Source: Nitrospira sp. (GTDB lineage: Bacteria > Nitrospirota > Nitrospiria > Nitrospirales > Nitrospiraceae). Taken from it: a stretch of DNA of 64,000 bases. Each line of letters starts with the position of its first letter. Positions within the stretch are counted from its first letter, which is position 1. The notes under the pieces were generated by a model that had not been told where the DNA came from, searched no databases, and saw only the letters and a program-made list of their open reading frames with translations. Positions 17,141 through 26,645 of the stretch are shown in pieces. The DNA is taken from assembly GCA_029194535.1 (NCBI GenBank), contig JARFXR010000002.1, positions 434,001 to 498,000 of the forward strand. Reading direction: 5' to 3'. The position numbers and the translations under genes are program-made.

Positions 17141-18898
17141 ATGACTCATCAATCTGTCTCACGCTCTACTCCGTCCTGCCCTGTCGTGTCCATCGCGCTG
17201 GTCCTGCTCCTGGCGTTCTCAGGATGTTCCGGGGGAGGCAACACTTCCAGTGCGCCGGCGACCGTCCAAGAGACAGGAACACCGGGCGCCGAGCAGGCCG
17301 TCGGCGAACGGCTCTTCATGGAAACACGATTCGCCCAAGCCTTCAGCGCGTTCCTCGACAACGGAGGGAACGTCAACGACCCCAAGGTCAACGACCCGGT
17401 CGTGAGCACCGTGGAAACCATGAATCCCGGCGTCCCCATCAGTCCCGGGCCGTTCAAGGGTCTGTCGATGAATTGTCGCTCCTGTCACTTCGTCGATGAG
17501 GTGCTGACAGCCCCCGGGGGCGGGATGCGGACCTACGCGGACTTCGCGCGGCGCAGCCCTATTCCCGCCAGGGCCGACGGAAAGACGCTGACGCCGAGAA
17601 ATTCCCCACCTCTGGTCAATTCCGCACTGGATCGACCCGGAGGCGTCCTCTTCCATCTTGATACGGAATTTAACTCGATGGAGGATCTTGTCGCGGCTAC
17701 CTTCACCGGACGCAACTTTGGATGGTTGGCGGGAGAACGCGCGCAGGCTATCGCTCATGTCGCGCGCGTAGTTCGCGGTGATGACGGGTCATTCGACCCG
17801 TCGGATCAGTTCGTGGGCCTACCCTACCGAATCCTGTTCACCGGATCGAATCCTGCGATCCCTGATGAGTCACGTCTTCCTCCTGAATATCGGGTTCTCG
17901 TCGGATCGGGCACGGATCAGGAAATTTTCGATGCAGTAGTCAAAGTTGTCGCGGCTTATGTCAACGGCCTGCTCTTCTCTCAGACCGACGACGGCGGTGC
18001 CTTGATCCGTTCCCCCTTCGACGTGTTCCTGACCATCAATGGCCTGCCTCAGCAACCGGATCCAAACGAGACTCCCGTGGCGTACAGCAGGCGGTTACTG
18101 CAGCTGATACAGACCCGTGAATTAGCCGGCACGTTGCAATTCGTTACCTCCAATCCGAACCGAGCCGATGGTCAGTTCCAGTTCCACTCCCAACCCTTCG
18201 TCTTTGGCACCACCGAATTAGAAGGTCTGAAAATGTTTCTCGCAGAACCGACCGCCATTCCAGCTTCACCGGCTGAACTGACGGCGGGCAAGATCGGGAA
18301 CTGTCTCGTCTGCCACCCCGCTCCTAACTTTACGGATTTCAAACTGCACAATACCGGTACGACTCAAAGAGAATACGACCAGATTCATGGATCAGGGCAA
18401 TTCTCCGGGCTTGTCATCCCCAACCTCTCCACACGTGACGCCAATTACGACGCGTACCTTCCGGCGACGGAGAATCACCCGAATGCGTCGGAGCGTTTCC
18501 GGGAAATCCCCGTGCTGGCAAACCCGGCACTAACCGACCTCGGAGCGTGGAACGTGTTTGCGAATCCCGACATGCCGGCTCCACAGGCAAAGATCACCGC
18601 GATCCTTTGCGACAATCAGCAACCCTGTCCCGTCTCGAATGCCGTGCTCTTGGATCGAGCGCTTGCGCGATTCAAAACACCGGGGTTGCGGGACCTCGGA
18701 CACTCTGCCCCGTACATGCACACGGGGCAGTTTGATGGACTCAACAATGTGCTCCAATTCTATCGAGGCACATCCGATCAGGCACGAGCGGGGACCCTGC
18801 GGAACGGGGATAGTCAGCTCAAAGGTATCGCCCTGACGGCCGCCGATCTTCCGGCTGTGACCGCATTCCTGAATTCGTTGAACGAAGATTACCAGTAG
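17141..18898 (+). CDS. MauG/CcpA-like di-heme c lipoprotein
   Basis: This 585-residue protein belongs to the di-heme cytochrome c peroxidase/MauG superfamily. The signal peptide ends in FSGC (lipobox, Cys about 29). Two heme c sites are CRSCH (112-116) and CLVCH (about 388-392). The C-terminal PGLRDLGHSAPYMHTGQFDGL is the family hallmark seen around the high-spin heme. A GAGGA site precedes the start. It probably acts on peroxide or on a protein or organic substrate in the periplasm, using electrons from other carriers. It follows the second porin by 170 bases without a clear terminator. The exact reaction cannot be told from sequence. Confidence 0.88.
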   Translation: MTHQSVSRSTPSCPVVSIALVLLLAFSGCSGGGNTSSAPATVQETGTPGAEQAVGERLFMETRFAQAFSAFLDNGGNVNDPKVNDPVVSTVETMNPGVPISPGPFKGLSMNCRSCHFVDEVLTAPGGGMRTYADFARRSPIPARADGKTLTPRNSPPLVNSALDRPGGVLFHLDTEFNSMEDLVAATFTGRNFGWLAGERAQAIAHVARVVRGDDGSFDPSDQFVGLPYRILFTGSNPAIPDESRLPPEYRVLVGSGTDQEIFDAVVKVVAAYVNGLLFSQTDDGGALIRSPFDVFLTINGLPQQPDPNETPVAYSRRLLQLIQTRELAGTLQFVTSNPNRADGQFQFHSQPFVFGTTELEGLKMFLAEPTAIPASPAELTAGKIGNCLVCHPAPNFTDFKLHNTGTTQREYDQIHGSGQFSGLVIPNLSTRDANYDAYLPATENHPNASERFREIPVLANPALTDLGAWNVFANPDMPAPQAKITAILCDNQQPCPVSNAVLLDRALARFKTPGLRDLGHSAPYMHTGQFDGLNNVLQFYRGTSDQARAGTLRNGDSQLKGIALTAADLPAVTAFLNSLNEDYQ

Positions 18899-18942
18899 GA
18901 TGGAATCGGATGACTCCACTCGGATGTGAGCCCGAAGAGACA

Positions 18943-18978
18943 TAGGCGGGAGGCCGGCTGCTACCAGCCTCCCACCTA
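18943..18978. terminator. Hairpin between the di-heme gene and bacterioferritin genes
   Basis: TAGG-C-GGGAGG pairs with CCTCCC-A-CCTA around a loop that can form an inner GGCTG/CAGCC stem. It sits between convergent genes. There is no U-run on either strand, so this is probably a bidirectional, non-canonical terminator. Confidence 0.5.
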
Positions 18979-19001
18979 CTCAGCACGATGCGTCCTATCT
19001 A

Positions 19002-19472
19002 CTACTTCGTAATTTGCTCGGAAAGATATCGCTCAAGTCCAACCTGTCCAATCGTCTTCAGTTGGATCTCAAACCAGTCCACGTGTTCTTCCGAGTCTAT
19101 CACCATGTGCTCCAGCAGATGTCTGGTCGTATAGTCTCCAACCTGCGCAGCGTGGCTGATAGCTTTCCGCAGCAGTTCGACATCTTCCCGTTCGAACGCC
19201 AGATCGCTCTCGAACAGCGACTTAGCATCGGGCCCCGTGGCTACACCATCGAGCTTCGCCACCTCCGGCGTTCCCTGGAGATACAGAATGTGATCGATCA
19301 ACAACGAAGAATGTCCTACTTCTTCGTGCGCCAGATGGTCGAAATGGCCATGGAGACGTTCATATCCCCAGTGTTTGCACAGCGCGGCATGCAGCAGGTA
19401 TTGATGCACCGCCGTCAGCTCCGCTCGCAGTATATCGTTCAGATGCTGAATGACTCCTTCCTTGGCTTTCAT
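19002..19472 (-). CDS. bfr: Bacterioferritin subunit lacking the heme-ligand Met52
   Basis: This is a 156-residue bacterioferritin, an iron-storage subunit of 24-mer shells. Using E. coli Bfr numbering, the ferroxidase ligands Glu18, Glu51, His54, Glu94 and His130 are present. Glu127 is Ser, but Glu128 and Glu129 are adjacent. Position 52, the heme-b ligand Met, is Val (HEEVGHSS). It therefore looks like the catalytic, heme-free partner of the neighbouring subunit. It is the second gene of a two-gene unit, nine bases after the first, under the promoter at 20023-20051. Confidence 0.93.
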   Translation of the reverse strand: MKAKEGVIQHLNDILRAELTAVHQYLLHAALCKHWGYERLHGHFDHLAHEEVGHSSLLIDHILYLQGTPEVAKLDGVATGPDAKSLFESDLAFEREDVELLRKAISHAAQVGDYTTRHLLEHMVIDSEEHVDWFEIQLKTIGQVGLERYLSEQITK

Positions 19473-19480
19473 GGCTTCTC

Positions 19481-19957
19481 TCAGCTCTCTTTCTTGATTT
19501 GTTCAGCCAGATAGTTCTCAATGCCGATCTGCTCGATCGTTTCCATCTGCGTCTCAATCCAGTCGATATGGGCATCGACGTCTTTGGCCATATCTTCCAG
19601 CATGTGGCGAGTGGTGAAATCGGTCACCTTCGTGCAATGGACGACCCCCTCGCTTAACAGCGACAACATTTCTTGTTCCGCCTTGAGGTCGAGCTTGAAC
19701 TGCTCCGGCACCGTCTCGCCGACATGCACGGTGTTCATGCGTTGCACGTTCGGCACTCCCTCCAGGTACAAGATGTGTCCGATGAGTTCGTCCGCATCCT
19801 TCATTTCATCGATGCTCCGCTCTCGAACTTTATGATGCAACCGCTCATATCCCCAGTTCGCACACATTTTGGCGTGAACGAAGTACTGATTGATGGCAGT
19901 CAGATCAGCGGTGAGAATCTTGTTCAACAGATTGATCACCCCATCTTTTGCTTTCAT
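19481..19957 (-). CDS. bfr: Bacterioferritin subunit retaining Met52 but with degraded ferroxidase site
   Basis: This is a 158-residue bacterioferritin, the first gene of the pair. It keeps Met52 (SIDEMKDAD), so it can bind the inter-subunit heme, and Glu51, Glu94 and His130. Position 18 is Asp (ILTADLTA), 54 is Asp instead of His, and 127 is Val instead of Glu, so the di-iron centre is impaired. Together with the other gene this is the division of labour known from Neisseria BfrA/BfrB and Magnetospirillum. A strong AAGGGAGGGG ribosome site precedes the start. Confidence 0.93.
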   Translation of the reverse strand: MKAKDGVINLLNKILTADLTAINQYFVHAKMCANWGYERLHHKVRERSIDEMKDADELIGHILYLEGVPNVQRMNTVHVGETVPEQFKLDLKAEQEMLSLLSEGVVHCTKVTDFTTRHMLEDMAKDVDAHIDWIETQMETIEQIGIENYLAEQIKKES

Positions 19958-20022
19958 CTTATGCCCCTCCCTTCATCAGAAAATCAACGCGAATGCGCGA
20001 TGACCTAACCATTCCTGCACAT

Positions 20023-20051
20023 ATTATCTCGGCTCTCACACAGCTCGTCAA
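20023..20051 (-). promoter_or_regulatory. Promoter of the bacterioferritin pair
   Basis: On the minus strand TTGACG (20051-20046) is followed after 17 bases by GATAAT (20028-20023), near-consensus housekeeping elements, with transcription expected to start about 55-60 bases before the first bfr gene. No clear Fur-box overlaps it. Nothing else is visible in the gap 19958-20217. Confidence 0.75.
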
Positions 20052-20217
20052 GATTTGATTTACGTAATTCTGATTAGACTTCTCATCTTCGATGACTTCG
20101 CCTCTCAATTTCACACCGCGAGCACGCGCGATTATGCGGGATGAACGTACGAAACGGCTGGATCAGAGCAAAGATCGCAGGCGGATTGATGCGCAAGAGG
20201 AGACGGGGATAGCGAGG

Positions 20218-22557
20218 TTATCCGGCTTCGCGATAACCGCAATCTTCATTGCGGCACTGCACGCTTCTTCCGTCCTGTTTACTGATCTTTTCGACCAGGA
20301 ATGGCGCGCTGCAGGTGGGGCACGCTTTGTTGACAGGACGATCCCATAGAGCAAATTCGCATTGAGGATAGCGGCTGCATGCGTAGAACGAGCGTCCTTT
20401 GCGGGTGCGCTTCTGGACCAAGTCGCCTCCGCATCCGGGCTGAGGACATTTCACACCCAGCGCCAGAGGCTTCGTCGTCTTGCAGGCGGGATAGGCTGAA
20501 CAGGCGATGAACTTGCCGAATCGTCCCGTCTTCACGACCATCGGACTCCCACACTTGTCGCAAACTTGGTCGGTCGTGAGATCCTGCTTGGGGACGATCT
20601 TGATTGTTCCGTCGGGGAGTCTCTCAAAGTTCTGAGTATTCTTGCAGGGTGGATCCTCTTTATAACCGGGGCACGCGAGGAACTTGCCGTTTCGACCCCA
20701 CTTGATCTCCATCATTCTTCCGCATCTGTCGCAGGGAATATTGGTGGGAGGCTCGACCGTATCTTTTGGACCGGGAATCGACTTGGCCTTTTCCAAATCA
20801 GCTGTAAAGGGATTGTAGAAGTCCCGAACCGCATCGATCCAAGGCTTGTTCCCTTCTTCAACCTCGTCGAGTTCCTCTTCGAGCTGAGACGTGAAATCGA
20901 CATTGACGATGTCGGGAAACCCTTTCATCAAAAAGTCGTTGACCGTGCGGCCGGTTTCCGTCGGAACAAACCTACCTTCGATTTTCTCGACGTACTTCCG
21001 GTCTTGAATGGTGGAGATGATGGCCGCATAAGTGGAGGGTCTTCCGATCCCCTTTTCTTCTAATTCCTTGATGAGCAGAGCTTCATTGTAGCGAGGCGGC
21101 GGCTGAGTAAAGTGCTGTCTGGACGTAACGCCCGCGATCGTCTGCTCCGCCTGTTCGACCAGCCGGAGACGCTCACCTTCAACGAGGACCGGCAGCTGGC
21201 GCTCGGTCCCTTCGTCGCTGTCTTCGTCTTGCTTGGGCTTTTGCAGGGCCAACTCCTTGTCGACGCCCTCCATGTAGACGATGGTGTGACCCGGAAATTT
21301 CACCACCGTGCCGTTCGAGCGGAACAGATACCGATCCGGCGTATCCTGCGGGGAAGACTCCACACGCGTCACGTCGAGAATGGCCGGCACCATCTGAGAA
21401 GCGATGAACCGGTTCCAGATCAACTTGTAGAGATGATACTGGTCCTCTTCGAGATACTGTTTGATTGACTCGGGATCGCGGCCCGCCGACGTGGGTCTGA
21501 TCGCTTCGTGGGCCTCCTGAGCCGCTTTCTGCGTCTTGTACACGTTGGGCGTTCCCGGGAGATATTCCTGACCGAATCGCTCCAAGATGACCTGTCGAGC
21601 ATCCGTCATGGCCTCTTGGGAGATTCTCGGTGAATCCGTCCTCATATAGGTGATGAGGCCCGTTGCCCCTTCCGTCCCGATCTCAATACCCTCATACAGC
21701 TGCTGGGCAAGAGTCATGGTCTTCTTAGGGGTAAAGCGCAGTTTTCTGGCCGCTTCCTGCTGCAGCCGACTGGTAATGAAGGGAGCGACTGGGTTGCGCC
21801 TTTTTTCCTTCCGCTCGACGGAGGTGACCGTAAAGGCCCTTCCTTGGAGTGCCGCAACCACCTTCTGCGCCTGCTCCGCGGTGGCGATCGACGCTTCTTC
21901 CCCGTTGATGCTGTGCAGGCGGGCTTCGAACGGAGGGGGTACCGTTCCGGCCAGCAGCGCGGTAATCGACCAGTACTCTTCCGCGCGAAACGCCTCTCGC
22001 TCCGCCTCGCGCTCGCATATCAACCGAACGGCGACCGACTGCACCCGTCCCATGGACAGTCCCCGGCGCACCTTGTTCCACAACAGCTGACTGCCCTGGT
22101 ATCCGACGATTCGATCCAAGACCCTCCGAGCCTGCTGGGCATTGACAAGTTTCATGTCGATCTGTCCTGGCGATTGCAGCGCCCGCTTAATGGCGGACTC
22201 CGTAATCTCGTTGAAGAGGACACGAAAGACTTTGCCGTCCTTCTTCTTTTTCGATTTGCCGTTCAGTTCTTCTGCAAGGTGCCAGGCGATCGCTTCCCCT
22301 TCGCGATCAGGGTCAGGAGCCAGAAAGACCTTGTCGGCCTCTTCGGCTTTCTTCTTGATCTCAGCGAGCACCTTCGATTTTCCTTTGATCGTGACATACT
22401 GCGGAGCAAAATCGTGCTCCAGATCCACACCAAGCTTGCTGGTAGGGAGATCCTTGACATGACCCACCGAGGCGACGACGGTATATCCGCGCCCCAAATA
22501 CTTCGTGATCGTCCTGGCCTTCGTCGGAGATTCGACGATGATGAGAGATTTCGCCAT
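20218..22557 (-). CDS. topA: DNA topoisomerase I
   Basis: This is a type IA topoisomerase of about 779 residues that relaxes negative supercoils. It begins MAKSLIIVESPTKARTI (Toprim domain; acidic triad with DPDREGEA). The active-site tyrosine is in TGLITYMRTDSPRIS. Four C-terminal C4 zinc ribbons follow (CDRCGRMM, CDKCGSPM, CPQPGCGG, CPTCSAPF). The start is the ATG at 22557, the family start with GGAG upstream; an upstream in-frame ATG would add 22 residues without similarity. The next gene upstream on this strand is dprA, as in many bacteria. Confidence 0.97.
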   Translation of the reverse strand: MAKSLIIVESPTKARTITKYLGRGYTVVASVGHVKDLPTSKLGVDLEHDFAPQYVTIKGKSKVLAEIKKKAEEADKVFLAPDPDREGEAIAWHLAEELNGKSKKKKDGKVFRVLFNEITESAIKRALQSPGQIDMKLVNAQQARRVLDRIVGYQGSQLLWNKVRRGLSMGRVQSVAVRLICEREAEREAFRAEEYWSITALLAGTVPPPFEARLHSINGEEASIATAEQAQKVVAALQGRAFTVTSVERKEKRRNPVAPFITSRLQQEAARKLRFTPKKTMTLAQQLYEGIEIGTEGATGLITYMRTDSPRISQEAMTDARQVILERFGQEYLPGTPNVYKTQKAAQEAHEAIRPTSAGRDPESIKQYLEEDQYHLYKLIWNRFIASQMVPAILDVTRVESSPQDTPDRYLFRSNGTVVKFPGHTIVYMEGVDKELALQKPKQDEDSDEGTERQLPVLVEGERLRLVEQAEQTIAGVTSRQHFTQPPPRYNEALLIKELEEKGIGRPSTYAAIISTIQDRKYVEKIEGRFVPTETGRTVNDFLMKGFPDIVNVDFTSQLEEELDEVEEGNKPWIDAVRDFYNPFTADLEKAKSIPGPKDTVEPPTNIPCDRCGRMMEIKWGRNGKFLACPGYKEDPPCKNTQNFERLPDGTIKIVPKQDLTTDQVCDKCGSPMVVKTGRFGKFIACSAYPACKTTKPLALGVKCPQPGCGGDLVQKRTRKGRSFYACSRYPQCEFALWDRPVNKACPTCSAPFLVEKISKQDGRSVQCRNEDCGYREAG

Positions 22558-22647
22558 GGATGCTCCGCTGGATGAATACCCGGTTACCGTATCATCCGTA
22601 CCAAAATTCTTCTCGCGATGCAACTCATCTCAGGAATGAAAGCCTGC

Positions 22648-23784
22648 TTACGTGCGGACGAAGCGCTGCCCGCCCAGCTGCCGAGCCTGTCGATTGAGCT
22701 CCAAAGACAAGAGCGTCGCCGTCACAATGGACACCGGCGCATGAATGATTTCGGCCACCTCATCCACGGTCCTGGGTTCATGTGACAGCGCCTCGTAGAC
22801 CAGCCTTTCCTGCTCATCCAAACGCTCAGGAGTCGTGGGATCGAGTCGTGATCGGCGCACTTTCCGGCGCATCGGTTCCTCAAGTTGCGGCGTCAGTGCT
22901 TGGACAACGTCGTCTGCACACTCGACCAAGGCAGCACCCTGTTTGATCAGCGCGTTTGTTCCACGACAGGTGTCCGACTTGACCGAACCAGGAACGGCAA
23001 ACACCTCTCTGCCCTGCTCGCACGCCAACCGGGCGGTAATCAACGATCCGCTTTCCAAGGCGGCCTCCGTCACCACCACGCCGAGCGACAACCCGCTGAT
23101 GATGCGATTTCGTTTAGGAAAATTGTGCGGTTCCGGAGCCGTGTTGATCGGCACCTCGGTCACCACCGCCCCCTGCTCTTCGATCTGACGACGCAACCGT
23201 GCATGCTCAGACGGATAAGTCCGGTCGATACCGCAACCGAGCACGGCAATGGTTCGGCCTCCGCCCGAGAGGGCGCCTTGATGAGCAGCCGCATCGATCC
23301 CCCGAGCCAATCCGCTGACGACGGAGACGCCCGCTTCCGCCAAGTCTCTGGCCAATTCCTCCGTCAACAGACACCCACCAGCCGTCGCTCGGCGAGCGCC
23401 CACAACCGCCACCGCAAAAGCATCCGCCTCCAACAACGCTCCCGAGACATACAACAACGGCGGAGGATCAGGGATCATCCGCAACCGCGCGGGATATGAT
23501 GCATCGAGGATCGTATGGACCGTATACATCGACTGCCGCAGCACCGAGAGTTCTCGGTCGACCAGGCGGCACGCCTTCTCAGAAGGTCCCTTGGTAATTG
23601 CGGCGGCCAAGCGGCGACTGCAGCCTCGTTCGATCAGTTCGTGGAAATCCGCCTTCAGCACGGCCTCCGGTGTCGCCCAGATCTGCAGCAGCGACAGAAT
23701 GGTCGCATCTCCCAACCCATCAATAGCTCTCAGGCGTAACCAGGGCGCAAGAAGAGACTGGTCCGTCGGGTGACGCGATTGCAT
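22648..23784 (-). CDS. dprA: DNA processing protein DprA
   Basis: This is a 378-residue DprA/Smf protein that loads RecA on incoming single-stranded DNA during transformation. It has an N-terminal HhH-like helical region (AIDGLGDATILSLLQI). The Rossmann-fold core carries VVGARRATAGG, VSGLARGIDAAAHQGAL, VLGCGIDRTYPSEH and FPKRNRIISGLS. A C-terminal winged helix (TPERLDEQERLVYEALSHEPRTVDEVAEII) completes the usual three-domain layout. It lies about 90 bases upstream of topA on the same strand. Confidence 0.95.
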   Translation of the reverse strand: MQSRHPTDQSLLAPWLRLRAIDGLGDATILSLLQIWATPEAVLKADFHELIERGCSRRLAAAITKGPSEKACRLVDRELSVLRQSMYTVHTILDASYPARLRMIPDPPPLLYVSGALLEADAFAVAVVGARRATAGGCLLTEELARDLAEAGVSVVSGLARGIDAAAHQGALSGGGRTIAVLGCGIDRTYPSEHARLRRQIEEQGAVVTEVPINTAPEPHNFPKRNRIISGLSLGVVVTEAALESGSLITARLACEQGREVFAVPGSVKSDTCRGTNALIKQGAALVECADDVVQALTPQLEEPMRRKVRRSRLDPTTPERLDEQERLVYEALSHEPRTVDEVAEIIHAPVSIVTATLLSLELNRQARQLGGQRFVRT

Positions 23785-23849
23785 AGAGATCGGCTGTCAA
23801 GAGATTGGGAGCAGACTCCGCTCGATTTAGCTACTGCGCCGTCGGGCGC

Positions 23850-25358
23850 TCAGAACACGGCCAGATCGTACTGCTCCAAATGCAGTTGCTCGTCGGACAT
23901 GACCAGGATCTTGGCCATGCACTCGCGCTCCAATGCTTCGAGCCCCTGTCGTTCTTCGTCCTGCAGCAGACCCGCGACCGAAGGATGCGCCCCGACCACG
24001 ATACGCTGTTGCTCCGCCTCGCTCCCGATCCGTCTGATCTCACGGAAAATCTCATAGGCGATGGTCGTCGGAGACTTCGTGTAGCCGCGGCCGTCGCAAT
24101 AACGACAGGGTTCCGAAAGAGAACGCAGAAGATCTTCACGAACCCGTTCGCGTGAAATCTCGATCAACCCCAGATCCGAAATGCGGGAGATTCTCGTTCG
24201 CGCCTTATCCGACGCCATGGCATCGACCAGGGCATGATACACCTTGTCCCGGTTCTTCTCCCGCTCCATGTCGATGAAATCGACGATGATAATTCCGCCG
24301 ATCCCGCGCAACTTGACTTGATAGGCGACCTCTTTGGCTGCTTCCAGATTGTTGCGCAAGATCGTTTCCTCTTGATCTCGTTTCCCGACGAAGCGCCCGG
24401 TATTCACATCAATGACGGTCATCGCCTCGGTATGGTCGATGACCAGATATCCGCCAGACTTGAGCCAGACCTTCCGGCTGAGGGCGCGGGCCATTTCTTG
24501 TTCGACTCCGAGATGATCGAATAAACTCTCATCTTTATCGTAGAAATGAATACGCGAGGTCTGTTCAGGAGAGAAGCGCTGGACGAAGTCCCGCACCGCT
24601 TCATACTCTTCGCGCGAATCGATCCACAACCTATCCACCTTCTTGCCGAACAGGTCTCGCACGACGCGGAAACTCAGGCTGAGATCCGTGTGCAACAGCG
24701 CCGGCGCCGGCTGCTGATCGCGCTTTTCGTGGATGTCTTGCCAGAGCACATGCAGGAAGTCGACATCCGACCGCAGTTCTTCCTCCTTCACTCCTTCACT
24801 GACCGTCCTGACGATGTACCCGCAACCCGGGTGGCGGAGGCGCTTCATGATCTCCTTCAACCGTGCGCGTTCTTCGTCTCGCGGAATGCGCCGTGATACA
24901 CCGATATGCTCCACGTTCGGCATGAACACGAGGTAGCGGCCCGGCAACGATACATAGCTCGTGACACGCGGCCCCTTGGTGCCGATCGGCCCTTTAGAGA
25001 TCTGCACCATCAGATCCTGTCCTTCGCTCAAGAGCTGCTCGATAGGCTTCGAGCTTTCCCGTCGAGGCCGCAAATCGTCCCCGCCTTTTTCATCCTCGTC
25101 TGCATCGACAAGGGTATCCCCCGGTTCGGCATCCATGGACAGATCCGAGACATGCATGAACGCCGCCTTCTCGAGCCCGATATCGACGAACGCGGCTTGC
25201 ATACCGGGAAGGACCTTGGCCACCTTCCCCTTATAGATATTCCCCACGAAATCTTTATGTTTGGCGCGGTCTCCAAATAGGTCCGTCACCACTCCGTTGT
25301 CCAACACCGCCACACGCGTTTCCTCACGGGCGACGGTGATTGCGATTTCCAATCCCAT
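23850..25358 (-). CDS. rng: Ribonuclease G/E family endoribonuclease
   Basis: This is an endoribonuclease of about 502 residues for rRNA and mRNA processing, RNase G length (no long C-terminal scaffold). It begins MGLEIAITVAREETRVAVL, followed by an S1 domain (NIYKGKVAKVLPGMQAAFVD). The RNase H-like/DNase I-like core contains TVIDVNTGRFVGKRDQEE and GGIIIVDFIDM, with the catalytic aspartates. The zinc-link is CRYCDGRG. The S1 domain contains an acidic insert (DADEDEKGGDD). The start is the ATG with AAGGAG six bases upstream rather than the longer open frame. It follows rodA. Confidence 0.95.
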   Translation of the reverse strand: MGLEIAITVAREETRVAVLDNGVVTDLFGDRAKHKDFVGNIYKGKVAKVLPGMQAAFVDIGLEKAAFMHVSDLSMDAEPGDTLVDADEDEKGGDDLRPRRESSKPIEQLLSEGQDLMVQISKGPIGTKGPRVTSYVSLPGRYLVFMPNVEHIGVSRRIPRDEERARLKEIMKRLRHPGCGYIVRTVSEGVKEEELRSDVDFLHVLWQDIHEKRDQQPAPALLHTDLSLSFRVVRDLFGKKVDRLWIDSREEYEAVRDFVQRFSPEQTSRIHFYDKDESLFDHLGVEQEMARALSRKVWLKSGGYLVIDHTEAMTVIDVNTGRFVGKRDQEETILRNNLEAAKEVAYQVKLRGIGGIIIVDFIDMEREKNRDKVYHALVDAMASDKARTRISRISDLGLIEISRERVREDLLRSLSEPCRYCDGRGYTKSPTTIAYEIFREIRRIGSEAEQQRIVVGAHPSVAGLLQDEERQGLEALERECMAKILVMSDEQLHLEQYDLAVF

Positions 25359-25526
25359 GCCTAACTCCTTCCATTCGATGCTTCCATCGACCAGGCGAGA
25401 GGTGCGGACGCGGGACCCCCAGGTCCACCCCTTCATCGGGTGACTGTCGAGCCGATGGACGACACATGATGAATGACCCTCGAGCGCGATTCCAGCCCGC
25501 CGGATTCGATCCAGGTCGCTGCCCGC

Positions 25527-26645
25527 TCAGTAAAACAAACCCAATCGACGCCGCTTCACATTCAATAGCAGTCCTAGCGATGCCATCGTCATGACGGTCG
25601 CGCTGCCGCCGTAGCTCATGAGCGGAAGCGGAATTCCGACGATGGGAAACATGCCGGCGGTCATTCCGATGTTCACCACGACGCAAAAACACAGCATGCA
25701 TACCACGCCGACTGCCAAAAGCGCCCCAAGCTCATCCTTCGCCCTTGCGGCGATTTCCAGCGACAGCCAGATCAACGCCACGAACAGGAGGAGCAACACG
25801 AGCACCCCTACAAACCCCCATTCTTCTGCAAATACCGAAAAGACGAAATCCGTGTGTCCTTCTGGCAGAAATTTCAACTGACTCTGCGTTCCCCCGTACA
25901 GCCCCTTTCCCGTCAGTTCCCCCGCTCCGATGGCGATCCGTGATTGCAGCGCATGGTAGCCTTTTCCGGCCGGATCATAGTCCGGGTCAACGAACGCCAT
26001 AATGCGCTGACGTTGGTAATCATGCAAGGACCCCCACATCATTTCCCAGGCGAAAGGAAACAACATCAGCGAAAACAGGAGGATCAACCCCATGGCTTGA
26101 GAGCGCATCCCCACCATTAACAACATGGCGGCATAGACGGCGAGAAAGCTCAACCCGCTGCCGAGGTCCGGCTGTTTCAAAATCAGCAAGAGGCCGGGAA
26201 GCATCAACAACCCCGGCACCACCACCCGTTGCAGCCAACCTACACGGGGAGCCTTTGAATAGTAATGCGCGAGCACCAAGACCAGAACCAATTTGGCGAA
26301 TTCAGAAGGTTGAAATGCAAAGGGACCGACAGGAATCCACCGTTGGGCTCCCCGACTGGTTTTCCCCTCGAACAGGACGAAGGCCAGCAGCAAGAGAATC
26401 ACCACATACGCCGGATAGGCCCACCGGGCGATGCGATGATAGTCCCAAATCTGCATGACAAGAAACGCCACGCTGCCAAGGAGGATCCATACCAACTGCT
26501 TCGCAAAGAAGGGCATGATCCCGCCCTGGTCATGCGTGACGCTGTATATCGAAAGCACGCCGATCCCGAGAATCAAGAAGATCAATCCGAGAAACCGCAA
26601 GTCAAAATTGTCGAACTGGCGGCTTTCCAGAACTCGATCGATCAT
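25527..26645 (-). CDS. rodA: Peptidoglycan glycosyltransferase RodA
   Basis: This is a 372-residue SEDS-family, ten-helix membrane protein that polymerises lipid II during cell elongation. Signature segments are PVGPFAFQPSEFAKLVLVL (with the catalytic-region Ser/Glu), KQPDLGSGLSFLAVYAAML and MSYGGSATVMTMASLGLLL at the C-terminus. It overlaps the end of the penicillin-binding protein gene and works with that transpeptidase and with MreBCD. Confidence 0.96.
   Translation of the reverse strand: MIDRVLESRQFDNFDLRFLGLIFLILGIGVLSIYSVTHDQGGIMPFFAKQLVWILLGSVAFLVMQIWDYHRIARWAYPAYVVILLLLAFVLFEGKTSRGAQRWIPVGPFAFQPSEFAKLVLVLVLAHYYSKAPRVGWLQRVVVPGLLMLPGLLLILKQPDLGSGLSFLAVYAAMLLMVGMRSQAMGLILLFSLMLFPFAWEMMWGSLHDYQRQRIMAFVDPDYDPAGKGYHALQSRIAIGAGELTGKGLYGGTQSQLKFLPEGHTDFVFSVFAEEWGFVGVLVLLLLFVALIWLSLEIAARAKDELGALLAVGVVCMLCFCVVVNIGMTAGMFPIVGIPLPLMSYGGSATVMTMASLGLLLNVKRRRLGLFY

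Noticed and set aside
20092-20349. Plus-strand 85-codon frame at the 3' end of topA
   Set aside because: Overlaps topA by 130 bases and shows no recognisable motif.
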